DNA of 64,000 nucleotides, from contig OX485805.1 of assembly GCA_950295325.1 (NCBI GenBank), forward strand, positions 55,946,758 to 56,010,757. The letters run 5' to 3'. Source of the DNA: Polytrichum commune (Eukaryota > Streptophyta > Polytrichopsida > Polytrichales > Polytrichaceae). A program made the position numbers and the translations under genes. The notes beneath the pieces were generated by a model. It did not search any database, was not told the origin of the DNA, and saw only the letters and a program-made list of their open reading frames with translations. Below, one piece after another: positions 22,658-34,778 of this stretch (the first letter of the stretch is position 1; the number at the start of each line of letters is the position of its first letter).

Positions 22658-23620
22658 CAGTCAAGATTCTATAAATGTTAGAGGTCGGGAGTAGCAAAAA
22701 AATAACATATATAGAATCATAACAAGTAACACTTATAGAATTCATACCGATGATTAATAACATTTATAGAAATAAACCTAAAAATATCAAAAAATGAAGA
22801 ACAAAATGTTTTATATAAATAATAAATGAAAATCCATAATTCAACTAAACTAATTGAAAGAAATAATCTATATAGTAGTAACTTGAAGAGATTCTTTTAA
22901 CTAAACTAACCGAAAGAAAGAGTTTATAGTAGTATGATGAGAAGCTTCCAAATGATGAGATGAAACTTCCTTCTGGAGTCCTTGAATGCTCTTGATGTGT
23001 GATAGGGCACCATTTTGTCTTTGTTCAAAGTATTTCTTCAAAGTCTCTAGAGAACACTCAGCAACACTAAATCTTACAACTTCTTCTACCATAACCTCAT
23101 CAACATCAATTTCTTGATGTATAGAGGAATACATATCCAAAAACTCCTCATTGGTATGTTCATAGGGGTTGTTTGAATCAAATTCCATCTCATAATTGAG
23201 GTATTCATGAGCATTCATCATGTCACCCACCTCACTATCAGATGACAACAACGTCAGTTGATAAAGTAGAGTAGCAACTTCATCAACCTCTATCAAGTGC
23301 CTAGCTCCCTTTAGATCCCTCTCAATAGAGATCAAAAGAACACCCGTGTGCCTCCAAAAATTTTAAATTGTTCGCAAAGAATATGGGATAAATGTGATTA
23401 CATGTTTAAAATGTACGCTTTGATATATTATTACCTTGATTTTCTCAAAATTAACACTTATGGAGGTGAAATTAACAAACAAAGGAGTAGAGCATGTTAT
23501 AACACTTAACACATAACACTCACTAGTCTTACCAATTGTGTTTTTATAGGGGAGTAAAATTTTCTTAACATATATGAAATTATAACGCTTATGGGGATAA
23601 CACTTATAGAGTCTTGACTG
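22658..23620 (-). mobile_element. Tigger/pogo-type (Tc1/mariner superfamily) element
   Basis: 963 bp with ends CAGTCAAGATTCTATAAATG on the left and, reverse-complemented, CAGTCAAGACTCTATAAGTG on the right. It is flanked by the dinucleotide TA (22656-22657 and 23621-23622). Several AACACTTATA/AACATTTATA subterminal repeats lie inside both ends. CAGT ends, TA target duplication and the transposase remnant agree with a pogo/Tigger element. Confidence 0.85.
22901..23335 (-). pseudogene. C-terminal remnant of a pogo/Tigger (CENP-B-like) transposase
   Basis: A 144-codon frame inside the TA-flanked element. It has EYLNYEMEFD, a D/E-rich stretch with TNEEFLDMYSS and VDEVMVEEVV, and ends with SLETLKKYFEQRQN. 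Acidic linker followed by an L-x-x-L-x-x-F-x-EQ helix is what I know from the C-termini of CENP-B-like transposases. The DNA-binding domain and DDE core are absent, so this is an internally deleted derivative. Confidence 0.6.
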
Positions 23621-26600
23621 TACTAAGACAATTTAATCAGTTCAGCTAAGATTCAATACTCAGATTCCAGGCAACCTATAGTATCAAACATATTTTGAAC
23701 TTCCAGTGTTCCTTTTCTTTTCAAGAATCAGCGCTTTAATTACGCATGTGTAACACATGATTCCATTCGCATGAAGGTAATGGTCAATTGCAGGATCCCC
23801 CACCCAACTAGTCTCACTCCGCCCATGGCATTAAGTCAAAATGACAAACATTACAATTTTGCTCTCTTCATGAGAGTCTCAATGTGTTGATTCACATGTA
23901 CACTAAGCCAATTCTCATCCATAAAACTAATTGTATGTCAGACCCGACAATTTAGAAAAAAATAATTGCAACAGTCCAGTGCTATGGCTCAAGTAACAGT
24001 GCTTCACAAATTTTGATAATGCCACCGCATCACTCAATCAATTTCTCAGATTTATTAAGCCTATTTGGCTCAAGACAATAATATCCAACTACAATATTCA
24101 AAGAGCTCCACACCCGTGTATCGACTCAGACTATAGTACTTTGACGATTTTGATAATCACAGAGACTTTGTTCAATTCTTAAGAGTTAAGAGAATGCCAC
24201 ATAATTGATCACAAGAATTTTAAGCATTTACAATGATAAAATATTTTTTTGAAGAAAGCTTGGGCTTCACACCCTGAGATTATAGTCTCCTATACATTGA
24301 AATCACTCTCTTCCCGAGATGAACTTTTTTATCTTGTCCAACTACTATGTCTATCCTCGACTGTCTCCTAAGACAATAGCCGACTCAGATATATCGACGA
24401 GAGACTCGGCTCTCAAGAAATGTGTCTGACCAAAGCAAAGCTCTCAAAAGATTTTTCTAATTTGACACATGTCTATGGTCCTTAATCGGAATCCTTTGTT
24501 ATCTCTTGTCGATAGTCAAAAACATTAGGCCCCTGAGCTCACTAATCCATCTTTTCACTTTAAAATCACCAATTTTAGCATCTTATTACTAAATCCAAGT
24601 TTCCAAAGAAGATTTGAGCTACCAACTAACAAAATTTCAAAAAACAACAATTGTTGTCCACAAATTTGGATGACACTTACCTACTACGTGATCCAGACAT
24701 AGGCTAGGCATGTTGGGTAGTAGCTTGTAATTTGTATGGGATGATTCCCATTCGATTTTTTAGACTTTCCTTTCTAGGAATCCCCTTATTGAAAAGGGAC
24801 CAACCATAATACGACGAGGAATCTTATGTAATAGGATTCCCAAAAAATAAAAAATAAAGTTGGGTTTGCACAAATCTATCATTAACAATCCCTTCTCCCA
24901 TACATATAATATACAACAAAAGATTGATGGTGCTAGTGGTGATGGTGTGGTTGTTGCTCCATTGTTTCTATAGTTTCCCATTGCTTCCAAAAGGAGGGGA
25001 TCATGTTATAGTGAAGTGTCATATGCACGGGTGCAAAGAGTCGGGATGGCATGAGCCAACACTAGTTGCATACAACCATGTATTGGCTTGCAAGCCACCC
25101 AACCTCAAGTTCCATGATGGATTGATTAGAAACCTCATGTGCTCCATATATGATACTCATTTTAACCCCTGAATGCCTCGGAAGCGAAAAAATGGTTGCA
25201 AGCGTTTGTATATATATATTATCTAATATTTTATATTATATATATATATTCACCCACTTTGAGATAATCCATTTTTATTTCATCTAGAGCAAACTGATCA
25301 AAGACTTGACATGTTAACGACTCTAAGATATGGACCTTGAAGTGTTTGGAACCCTCACTTTTTTCCTTTGGCAATATAAATTGTTATTTGTGGAAAGTAA
25401 TAAAGTCAATGATATGCATGTTTACGGCTCTCCCCATCAAGTTATGAAACTCATACTTCTAGCCATTCATATCAAAGATCAAGGGATTTTGATACTTCTT
25501 GAAAATTTGTATTGTTATTTGAAGGAGAATTTGTATTTCAACAATGATATGGTGGAGATGACGAAATATGAATCCTTATTCCAAATGTTTGGATGTGGTC
25601 TAAGATTCACACTCTACAAATATCCCTTGTCCACCAACTCTTAAAAATCAAGATCTCATATTCATGTTTCATAAAGCATCTTTGATTCAACCTGAAACCC
25701 CCAAACCATTCGGGGACTTGATAAAACGATATTCCATACCCAAGAATTTGAGTATACAAACAAATGGCCAAATGATCCATCCATACATCTTCTTGACTCT
25801 AACAATTGTGAGAATGCATGATTGGGTCATTGATGCTCAAATGTTGCAAATCCTTGAACTCCAATACACATACATGGGGGTTCACCTTAAACATGTCTTT
25901 CCGCCATATGCTTTTGGAAACCCCTACTTTTGTAACCATTTAGCACACGATAACCATTCTCCATCATGTGTGCTGATACACATGACGAACCATAGAGCAA
26001 ACATGCATAACACAACAAATATATGTGTCATTAATGGAAGCAAGCCTTAAATGGACGCTTTAAGCTTTGCACCCACTACTCCTAGGATGTGAAACATGCA
26101 ATTAGTGCGAGGTGATTACGAATTCCGAATTGTGTATGTAGTCATTTGCCCCATAATTTTTGAAGCTCGTATGAATTTCTTGTTCATTAACAAAGTAAAG
26201 ATCTTCAAGCTCATGAAATGATCATATGGGTCCTCCCTTTGTAGTCACCTTGACTATTAAAGCCATAATGATTAAGTCACTAGAAAATTTTGAGCTTAGT
26301 CCAATCTCCTTAAACCACACATTGCCTTCGTTGATGTACGTTCTTAGATCCACACCTAACCACACACATCTCAAATTTAGTTGTCCAATTACATTAAGTG
26401 GTTGTGAAAGGCATGCATACATGTATACCTTACATCAATGCTATTAGCAAATAATTACATTGTAGGTTTCATCCTCATTAAGTTTGAGACATTTATAGCT
26501 GATGAATTAAGAGAGTTTGCATATGTTTAGAAGGAGCAATAGTGGGGAATAATTTTTCTTGCGATGAGAAACATATTCTAAGGAGAATGAGTTTTTTTCA

Positions 26601-27690
26601 TTTTTCATTTTTTTTTTATGAATATGAAAATTGCTACACAATCGATCTATAGGATAACTAATAATCGCTCATCTAAATACTAATTCTTGGCTACGACAAT
26701 TGTCAAGAACCACATGCCTTTTGTACCCCCCCCCCCTCCACCCAATGTTCAATTGATTGACAAGCAATACGTAACCATTTGATAGTACGTTGATTCGATA
26801 CATTGCTCCAATGCCCTATTAAATTGCCTTTTGACATGACCTGGGGAAGGGTGAGACACTCTTCTTTGAGAGAGCGAGCCACATGCATGCATTTAATAAA
26901 TAGGCTAAGGAATGACATAGGAATTTAGAACCACTCCCATTATATGTAAAGAATAATAAGTGATTCTCCTGTAAGTACATTTTCAAATGCCGGTGTTAGT
27001 TTTTGTTTACTTTCAAGGATTGTATAGTGTAACAAATGGTGCCAAAACTCAACATGGCCCATCAATCAATAATAGAGAACAAATCAAAACGGTGCCTATA
27101 TGTTGAACCTTTGACCATGTCCAACATCACACATGGTCCACTCCCCTTTGTTAAGAATATATAGGAAGAGATGAATTTTTCTATTTGTGATAAAATACAA
27201 CTTGTAGTTGGTTTAAACCACTTAAAGAAAAAGGAAAAGAATAAAAATCTTATGCCATCATACATACCTTTAAAACGATGCTTGATTTTATTGAATAATC
27301 TCGGGGGGTTGTCAGCCATAAACCCCCACCCTTATGCGTCGTAATCCGGGTGGAAGCCTATGGCTCACATGTATTTAAGAAACCTTAATCCATCATTGGA
27401 CCTCCCCCTCAATGTGCCAAAACATAAATATCATGCCAAATTTTACTCAAAAGAAAACAAGGTTGCAAGTATTTAGAAATACTTTCTTCCTCATTAACAT
27501 GGTCCACCCTTTCAATTCGTCAATCTCAACACCAATCCTCAATCCCTACAAGCCACTACAATGCCATTCCATGGTTGAATTAAACCAACACCAACTCAAC
27601 GGTTGGTGTGGCCAACCTCATAAATACTTCCACTACTCACCTAATCAAACACCTAGCTAATCCCAACTTACTCTTTTATTAACTCACATT
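23621..27690. other. No gene recognised; diverged repeats
   Basis: 25200-25250 is an AT microsatellite. 26090-26280 is a diverged relative of 7940-8130. A C homopolymer lies at about 26727-26737. 27324-27355 weakly resembles 19508-19540. Frames at 25330-25644 and 25664-26050 have no recognised motif. Confidence 0.35.
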
Positions 27691-27699
27691 ACTGATCCC

Positions 27700-28760
27700 T
27701 AAACCCCGTTGATACTCCACCTCTGAACTTCCCCTGGCCCTTCTTAACCATCACCCTGGCTTGGGCCTTGTCCTCTGTTTTCACCCCTTGGCAACTCATG
27801 CCCAGTAGTCACCGCTGATAACCATTCGGTGACCTCCTGATGGGGCCAGGCCACTTCCCAACCCCCCTTGTTGCAACGGCACCTAATTTCAGCAGTTCCA
27901 ACTGCCGCCTTCAGTCTCCCTCGCCTCAGCGTCAATACTCAATTTCAGATTTCAGCTCACTTAACCTCTGAAGAACAACCCTGTGATTCGACCCTCATGC
28001 CTTCCAGTGGTCTCTTGCTCGCAACCGCCCCTAACTAGATTTACTTTTTTTTTTCGGGAACAAACATTACTGAATTGTTTGGAGAGGTGAACACAAGAGA
28101 CTCATTCGCGGTGGGAAGTTCAGGTCTGAGGCAAGGGCCTACTTCGTCCTCCGATTCGCTCACCTGGCCACTGACCATTTCCACCCAGCTCACTGAGTTC
28201 CTGGCTGCAATCCCTGGCATTGAGGCCTCTTTTACTGGGCACCTCGAATTCAAGCTCACTGAACTCTATTCGCCTTGCTCCCATGAGGGTTGCCGCCACT
28301 CCTTCATCCTCATAAGCCGTCAGCTTGGTTGCATCGGCACGGTTGAGCAACTCAATAGTGACCCACCACCTGGAGTGCCACAAATTCATAAATTTGTTGG
28401 TTGCCTAGCACTATGCTCTCGGCAGCGTGCAGGGATGCCCCATTGCTTGAATGGCCTTCCCCTTCCATCTCTTTCCGCACTGTCTTGGTCCTCTCACGGA
28501 TCCAGACTTGGGCTAGCTGCATTCTTTGTGAGGCACTTCGCAGCATGCGCCTCTGGCCGCATTTGTTAGTCGACAATGGCTTCTCGTGTGCTCCAGCTAC
28601 ACTTCCCTGCTGTCCAGTTCGCAACCAACCAAGGAACCACTCACACATTGTGCCGGGGTTGATTCCCTGGCCTTCGTGCACCGCGGCCGCAACTTAAAAT
28701 TTGAGAGGGAGAGAGTAGAGCGGTCCAGGGGCCTCATCCCTGGATCCGGGCCCGGGAAAA
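27700..28760. other. GC-rich segment with long frames on both strands, nature unknown
   Basis: Base composition rises clearly above that of its surroundings. There is a 164-codon frame on the plus strand (28075-28569) and 72-109-codon frames on the minus strand (28041-28259, 28120-28389, 28352-28681). Minus-strand residues are rich in R, E, G and S, somewhat like a degenerate retrotransposon gag or untranslated leader, but I see no zinc knuckle or other motif. It ends in a C homopolymer at about 28779-28788. Recent insertion of a retroelement fragment is one reading. Confidence 0.35.
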
Positions 28761-29056
28761 TCTAGGGGTGCAATGCACCCCCCCCCCCTTAAACAAACAC
28801 TCATCACACCTAACTAAACTAGGCCAAAGCCCATCTTCCTAACCATACAACTAAAATCCTACCACAACTTAACCATTCCCTAACCAATTACTTCACCCCT
28901 TCTACCCAATAAGCACTACCATCCTAACCTAAAGTTTGAAACCGCAACACAACTCAAATTCCACTCTTTTTATGTTTTAAGATAATCAATGAAAAATCAA
29001 GGCACAAGTTTTAGTGAATTTTCAGGTTTAAGAACCTATGTGGGCCCTATTTTGGG

Positions 29057-29343
29057 CTCACAGGGGTTCACTCCCTCTTATATTTTGCATACACGTGCGT
29101 TCGGGACCTATTTATTGGGGGGGTTATTTACCTTGCAGAAAAGATTATAAGGTGATGGTATTTTACATGTAAAAAGCCTGAAAATATTATATGTGATGGT
29201 ATTTTACATGTAAACATGTTTCATTATTTTAAAATCCCTTATTTTACATGTACATTTGTTACAAAATTTATCTACAATGAATATATTGGACCTTATTTTT
29301 TATTGCATGTTGTTCTACGATTTCCGCCAGTGAAGTCCCCGAG
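29057..29343. mobile_element. 287-bp MITE, copy 1 (hAT-like)
   Basis: Near-identical in inverted orientation to 55798-56083. It shares repeated GTATTTTACATGTAAA words and the end GAGTGAACCCC/CTCGGGG-type termini. The left end is altered (CTCACAGGGGTTCA) and no target duplication is visible. Confidence 0.75.
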
Positions 29344-32300
29344 TGAATAATGCAAGAGCTCCATGCAATCATGCACAAGGTCGGCTAGGGAGTCGTGGCG
29401 TCTACGTAAAGTCATCCATCGTGGATGAAAGATACTCAGATAAAAGAACACCCCCCTACAAGATTGAGGGCCGATTCATTCCAAATTTGACACCACTAAA
29501 GTATTTCAGGGTCTTTGACTTTATTTTGGGGGCCACCTTGTCTTAAAATAAGTATTTACATGTTATAATTTGCTATGTTTTCAACACCTTCTACACCTAT
29601 TAATGTGCGTTGTGTTATAAATGTTTTGTCATACCACGATAAGTATGGTCAATGTAACTTTTCTTGACCCACAGCATTATTAGTCCACAACACTAGTTGT
29701 TTAAAAGTAGAAATATGAAATTAATATTTCTACAGGATCATGAATTGCTTTGGGTTGAAATATGATGCCAATATTAGATCAAGAACCATTAATCATTTAG
29801 GTTATAGTATTTGATCGCTTTACATTAATATATTAGTATTTTATTGATTTATAAGTCGTCCTAATTTTCAAACCACATATAAAATATAGTGCACCATAAT
29901 AATTTCTAACCACACTAATTTTTAGTCCATCATAATAGGTGTAAAAGGTGTATTTGATAGCATCATTTGGAAATGTCCACAAAAACTTCAAAGCCATAAA
30001 TGTTTTTCCTTAGGTCCTTTTCGTAGTGAATCCATTTTGATTTGGTAAAAGTAGAAGACAAACATAGCACTGCCAATTTACATGTGGTTGCTCTAAAAAA
30101 TTCCCAAGCAAACTTTACTTCAATTATATACAGAGAGAGATATTACCTACCCAAAAATTTCAAATTACTGCAAAAATCACTCAAGGCCATCATGCCCACT
30201 TTATTAAACCTTTAACAGTTTAAAAATTTGAAGGAATTTGTTGTTTTGCAGGGGCTTGTCAACTATTAGGCTTCACATTGAAACGATAGGATGTGATGTA
30301 CAATTGTTGAAATTGACTTGAAAATTCTCTTAAAACAAAAGGCCTGTAGAAGGATCAAGAAACAAGGAAGTTTCACTTACCGACGATTTGTGGAGCTTGA
30401 AGTCAATGAAGTTGATAAAACTATAAACAATGTTTGTTCCTCGTTGTTCAATGCAAAGCTCACACTTCAAAATATGCTGAAGGGACCGTTGTTCACTCCC
30501 TATTATACTCATGTTATTGTGGTGCTTGGTTGGACATTCCTCATTGTTGGGTCCTTCCTTCAACCCCAGAGATTCTCTATGTACGTGGGTATATTCCCCC
30601 GTTAAAAATATTCCCTAGTCGGTAGACTTGGCTAAATAATGATATGTCGATGTAAAGGGATGGGTCCTGGTCATATTAAATTGCTTCTAAACTTTTGTTT
30701 GAAACTTGCATGGATTTGAGTAACTGCTTCATGAAAATAAACTTGATATTTCTTGTTATTGTGTTTATTCAAAATCCTAGGAATTACATGTAAGATTTCA
30801 GCCAACACCCACTTTCTATTAGAATTATAACATTTTAGGATTTTGAACACTTGTTTTGTTTTTAATTTTGAGGTGATTAACTACTAGGCGCTCACACATC
30901 TATTGTTGGATGCAAAACACATCTATTTGTTGTCATGAGAATTTCTAAAAGTGTAGGAATTGTTGAAGGGTGAAGTGGCCGAGTTGCTCCTGGTGTGCTC
31001 CACAAAGGGAGAATTTAGTAAGGTTATATAACCAATGAGGGTTGGGCATATTGATTCATTATGCGAACTGACTGTTGCAAGATTATCAAGAAATTGGAAT
31101 GGGGTGGATAAGGGCAAAAGTTCTCAACCGCAGCGCAAGAAGAATTGAGGCAATCAACAAAACAAGAGGAGGGAGATTAATTGGCATGTATTAGGACATC
31201 TATGGGCTTCTAGATTTCTTCCGTATAACAACTATTGCAAAATGGTTAAAATTTGGATTACAATGAAAGGTCACAACATGCTTATTGACTTATCCTTGGC
31301 AACACTGGAAAACACTCATTGATTAGGGGTACATGACATATAGATATAGTTTTAGGGGCATGCGTGCTTGGGTCTCAAATGATGTATCGCACGATTTTTT
31401 TTCCCAAATTGGACGATGATAGGGCCACCCCATGGAATGCGCCGTACTTACCATAGCATGTAGATGCATGTATGAATATCAATTATGAATATGGGTCACA
31501 AAATATCCATAGGGGTATAAAGGGTCTTCTAGTTCTTAGCAATGTAAATATACTATGCCCTATAGGGGGCCTATAGAACATGAACCATAATTAGAATCAA
31601 AGAAAAATGACATACATAGATAGGAATCATAGGTAGTGGGTAGGCTTTAAGTTAAGGGTCTATGAGGATTTAGGGATTGGTCTCGAGCATATTGTAGGGC
31701 CATCCTTGAGGTGTTGGAAATGATTAAGAGATTAGCAATTGACATAAGTTCCAAGTGAGGGTACATGGGTGATCTCAATGGTCCCACTGTAAACCATCCT
31801 TGAGGTGTAGGTAATGATACAAAGCTTAGCATTTGGCATGAAGTTCCTAGTGAGGGTTTGGAGTTTGAAGTACTTTTGCATACAAAGACTTGGAAACACA
31901 TTTTTACAAGTTCTTTGTCTTGAATACATATGCTAAATAATTTGTTACCAAGATCTTCTATGTGGTATAAATACAATTGACATTGAAGTATACTTATTCA
32001 AAAATATACAACTTGTTCAAAAATAATAAGGGATGTGCACTTGTGGGGACAAAAACATCAAATGACAACAACAAAAGCAATAATTCCACCAAAATCTAAA
32101 TATATGGGGTTGTTGACTTGAAGGTGATGCACACATGGGATGCATGGTTTTAAGAAAGAGTGGACCTCCCATGAGGGCCACCATCGGATGCCAATTTAAG
32201 GTGTATGAATATGGGTCAATGGGAGTTCGATGGTGCTTCTGGTATAATATTAATTCAATACCAAAGCCAATGCTGGATTAGTATCATCTTTTTTTGCTAC

Positions 32301-33280
32301 CATGTGGGTATCTATTGTATAATGAGATTTTATGTTTTTTTGACATATATAGTATGGGTTTGGATATTTGATGGTATTTATGATTTGGATACCATTCGGA
32401 ATTATACACCACGCAAAAAATTTCATACCTAGATAAAATTACTTTTGTATCAATATGGTTTAGAATGGTATTGACCCAAATAGTAAGTCATGTATATAAA
32501 GATTCTCTCACCTTGACATATCCATCAAATATCAAAATATTGATAGCATGCATTCATCTATAAACCCGGTCCAACATTGGGCAAGACCTTGCTAAGAGAG
32601 CAATGTTTGATGCAATGCTTGGAGAATCACATGAGTTTGCTTCAAATAATGGTAGTTGCTAAGAATTGAGTACAACTTTTGAGGAGGGTGTCAAAGTTAA
32701 TGTGGTTCTTTCATGATAAAATCCTGAATATTCTCTGGAATGCTTCTTGAAAGTCTCTATCCAGAACCCAAGGAAGTAATTGCAAAATTCATAATCATGG
32801 ACCAAATACCACATTTCCATTATGACCTCATTGATATAGATATCCCCATTCAGAGAAAAACCTCACTGCTTTCCAACTTCGTTGCATTTAAATCACAAAT
32901 GAACTGACTGAACCGATTTCTTCATCTACCAATGTCTCAGAAAAGAACCTCACTGAATTGAGTACCAAGCCAAGCCAAGAAAATGATACAGAAAAGCATA
33001 AACAGGACTGAATGGTATTGCACTTAGGGGACATTTCTCTTTGGGGACAACAAACCCTCCCTTTGGGGACCCAAACAACACAAATAGAAATAAGGGTTAC
33101 TGATGACACCTGAATTTCAAGTGGGTTGGCTAAGTTTATATGGACTTCTGCAGAATCCGAGTTTGGATCCTCATTTTAGAGTTCAAGTTGAGGGTTTGTA
33201 TCCAGGACCTTGGATTTAGGGTTTGAATCACAATTCCCATATATGCCTCATTCTATGAAATAAATGCTAATTAAGGATAC
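29344..33280. other. No gene recognised
   Basis: AT-rich. A rough 108-bp tandem pair with CCATCCTTGAGGTGT lies at about 31690-31860. No coding signal. Confidence 0.35.
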
Positions 33281-33490
33281 TTGATTATGGTGGAAGCCGT
33301 AGGACATTTAAGAATGTGTTTCAGTCAGTCTAGCGGACGATCAAGCATTATGAATACAAGAACCATGTCTCTAGAAAAATTATGAAGAAACTGGAAAGCC
33401 AGCTTTGTTCTCCATGTTAGCTCCAAATTTTGTTTCGTATGCAGAGATTGAAACTGAAAGCTTGTCTACTATGTTCCTTTGCATGCTAAC
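33281..33490. repeat. Direct repeat flanking the U2-like gene, left copy
   Basis: CTTGATTATGG through CAGCTTTGTTCTCCATGTTAG and TTGCATG is repeated at 34091-34310, about 810 bp away. Confidence 0.8.
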
Positions 33491-33755
33491 TATTGACTGA
33501 TGTAGCTTTAAATTCCTAGCTTCCTACTATTCAAATTCCCAACAACTCCTACATATTTGCCTGGCATATTTCTCAAATCCACATTGCATTCAAGTCGTTC
33601 CCTTATAATTGAATCCCTAGGGAGCAAATTTTGGCGAATGCTCATGTTAGACTCCAGGCTAGATTTGTGGCCAAATTTTAGGGTTGGAGTGCACAAGAAA
33701 GCAAGAGAGCAGTAAGTGTAGGTGTCTTTTTTATCTTTTGTGTGCAGATCTGATT

Positions 33756-33803
33756 GTCCCGTATGTGTGGTTTGGGCATTGGTAAGGAGCAGGTGAGTAT
33801 ATA
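33756..33803 (+). promoter_or_regulatory. Candidate plant snRNA promoter: USE-like site and TATA box
   Basis: GTCCCGTATGT at 33756-33766 matches 7 of 11 positions of the plant upstream sequence element RTCCCACATCG. TATATA lies at 33798-33803, about 30 bp before the U2 start. The spacing between the two, a little over 30 bp, is that of Pol II-transcribed plant snRNA genes. Confidence 0.5.
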
Positions 33804-33828
33804 ATGCGAAGGTGAAGCAGTAGCAAGT

Positions 33829-34075
33829 GTACCTTTCTTGGCCTTTTGGCTAAGATCAAGTGTAGTATTTGTTCTTATCAGCTTGATTCATGCCGGTACC
33901 GTGTACAACGTTATTTTTTCTTTCTTTTCTTATCAGCCTAATATCTGATATGAGGCTCATCAAGCCTCATGATATTAATCTAATTTTTCTTGGGTGTGAT
34001 GCTCATCCGGTAGCTCATTCTCCGAAAACTTCGTGGTCTTGTCTCTATGGTTATTTTGCACTTTCGTTGTAAGGG
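33829..34075 (+). ncRNA. U2 spliceosomal snRNA-like gene with a 55-bp insertion
   Basis: The first 50 bases follow plant U2 closely: TACCTTTCTTGGCCTTTTGG, then GATCAAGTGTAGTA with the branch-point recognition GTAGTA. Stem-loop IIa (TATCAG...CTGATA), IIb (GAGGCT-CATCA-AGCCTC) and a U-rich Sm-like site (AATTTTTC) follow. Between GTAGTA and stem IIa there are 55 extra bases framed by a direct repeat, TTCTTATCAG at 33872-33881 and 33927-33936. The 3' half after the Sm site is poorly conserved and no plant 3' box is evident, so the end is approximate. It may be a divergent gene or a pseudogene with its promoter. Confidence 0.65.
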
Positions 34076-34090
34076 CTAATTAGGGTTCCT

Positions 34091-34310
34091 TGATTATGGT
34101 TTACGCCATAGAACATTTGAGAATGTCTTTCAATCAGTCTAGTAGACAGTCGAGTAGTATGAGAACAAGAACCATGTGTCTAGAAAAATTATGAAGAAAC
34201 TGAAAAGACAGCTTTGTTCTCCATGTTAGCCACAACTATTCTTGGGAATTCATGAATATTGTTTCTTACATAGAGATTGGAACATCTTGTTTACTTTGTT
34301 CCTTTGCATG
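34091..34310. repeat. Direct repeat flanking the U2-like gene, right copy
   Basis: Partner of 33281-33490, with scattered base changes and a small insertion near 34235. Confidence 0.8.
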
Positions 34311-34778
34311 TTGATTCTGACTCGAGTTGTTGTTGGATGGATGTGAGGTCTTCGTTGGAGTTGTGTTTTAGACACCAATGGTGAGGTATCAAGAAAGAGA
34401 TTAAGGGGCGCATGCCATAACGTACAAATGTGCTTGTTGGAGATGATTGGTCAGCCGGTTGCTATTTGAAAAATGGTTCATTGAAAAAGGATCACCAAGA
34501 AATGAGATTGGACTAGGATATGATAACCTGGACATGTTGTGTGATATGAACGAATATGACATGTTTGCGGGTGGCATGTGGAATTCTCCCTTGAGCCAAC
34601 TAGCTGGATTTCAATGGAAAGGGGGTACAACAAGTTAAGTTGACAACTTGAAGTAGTTTATCCAGCCATATCGTTATTTTCAAAACTTTTGGTCCCATGA
34701 CATATTGATACAGTTGTGTAAGTACACTAAGATATATGCATCCACATGTCCGGTAATTAGGAAATGGACACTTATTTT

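Noticed and set aside
27299-27312. CTCGGGGGGTTG resembling the 286-bp MITE end
   Set aside because: Sequence beyond these bases does not match the element and there is no second end.
28075-28569. 164-codon frame as a host gene
   Set aside because: No motif, no splice context, and equally long frames on the opposite strand; kept only as part of an unexplained GC-rich island.
33865-33936. mRNA-type intron in U2
   Set aside because: The 3' side resembles an acceptor, but no shift of the repeat-defined boundary gives a GT or AT-AC intron start.
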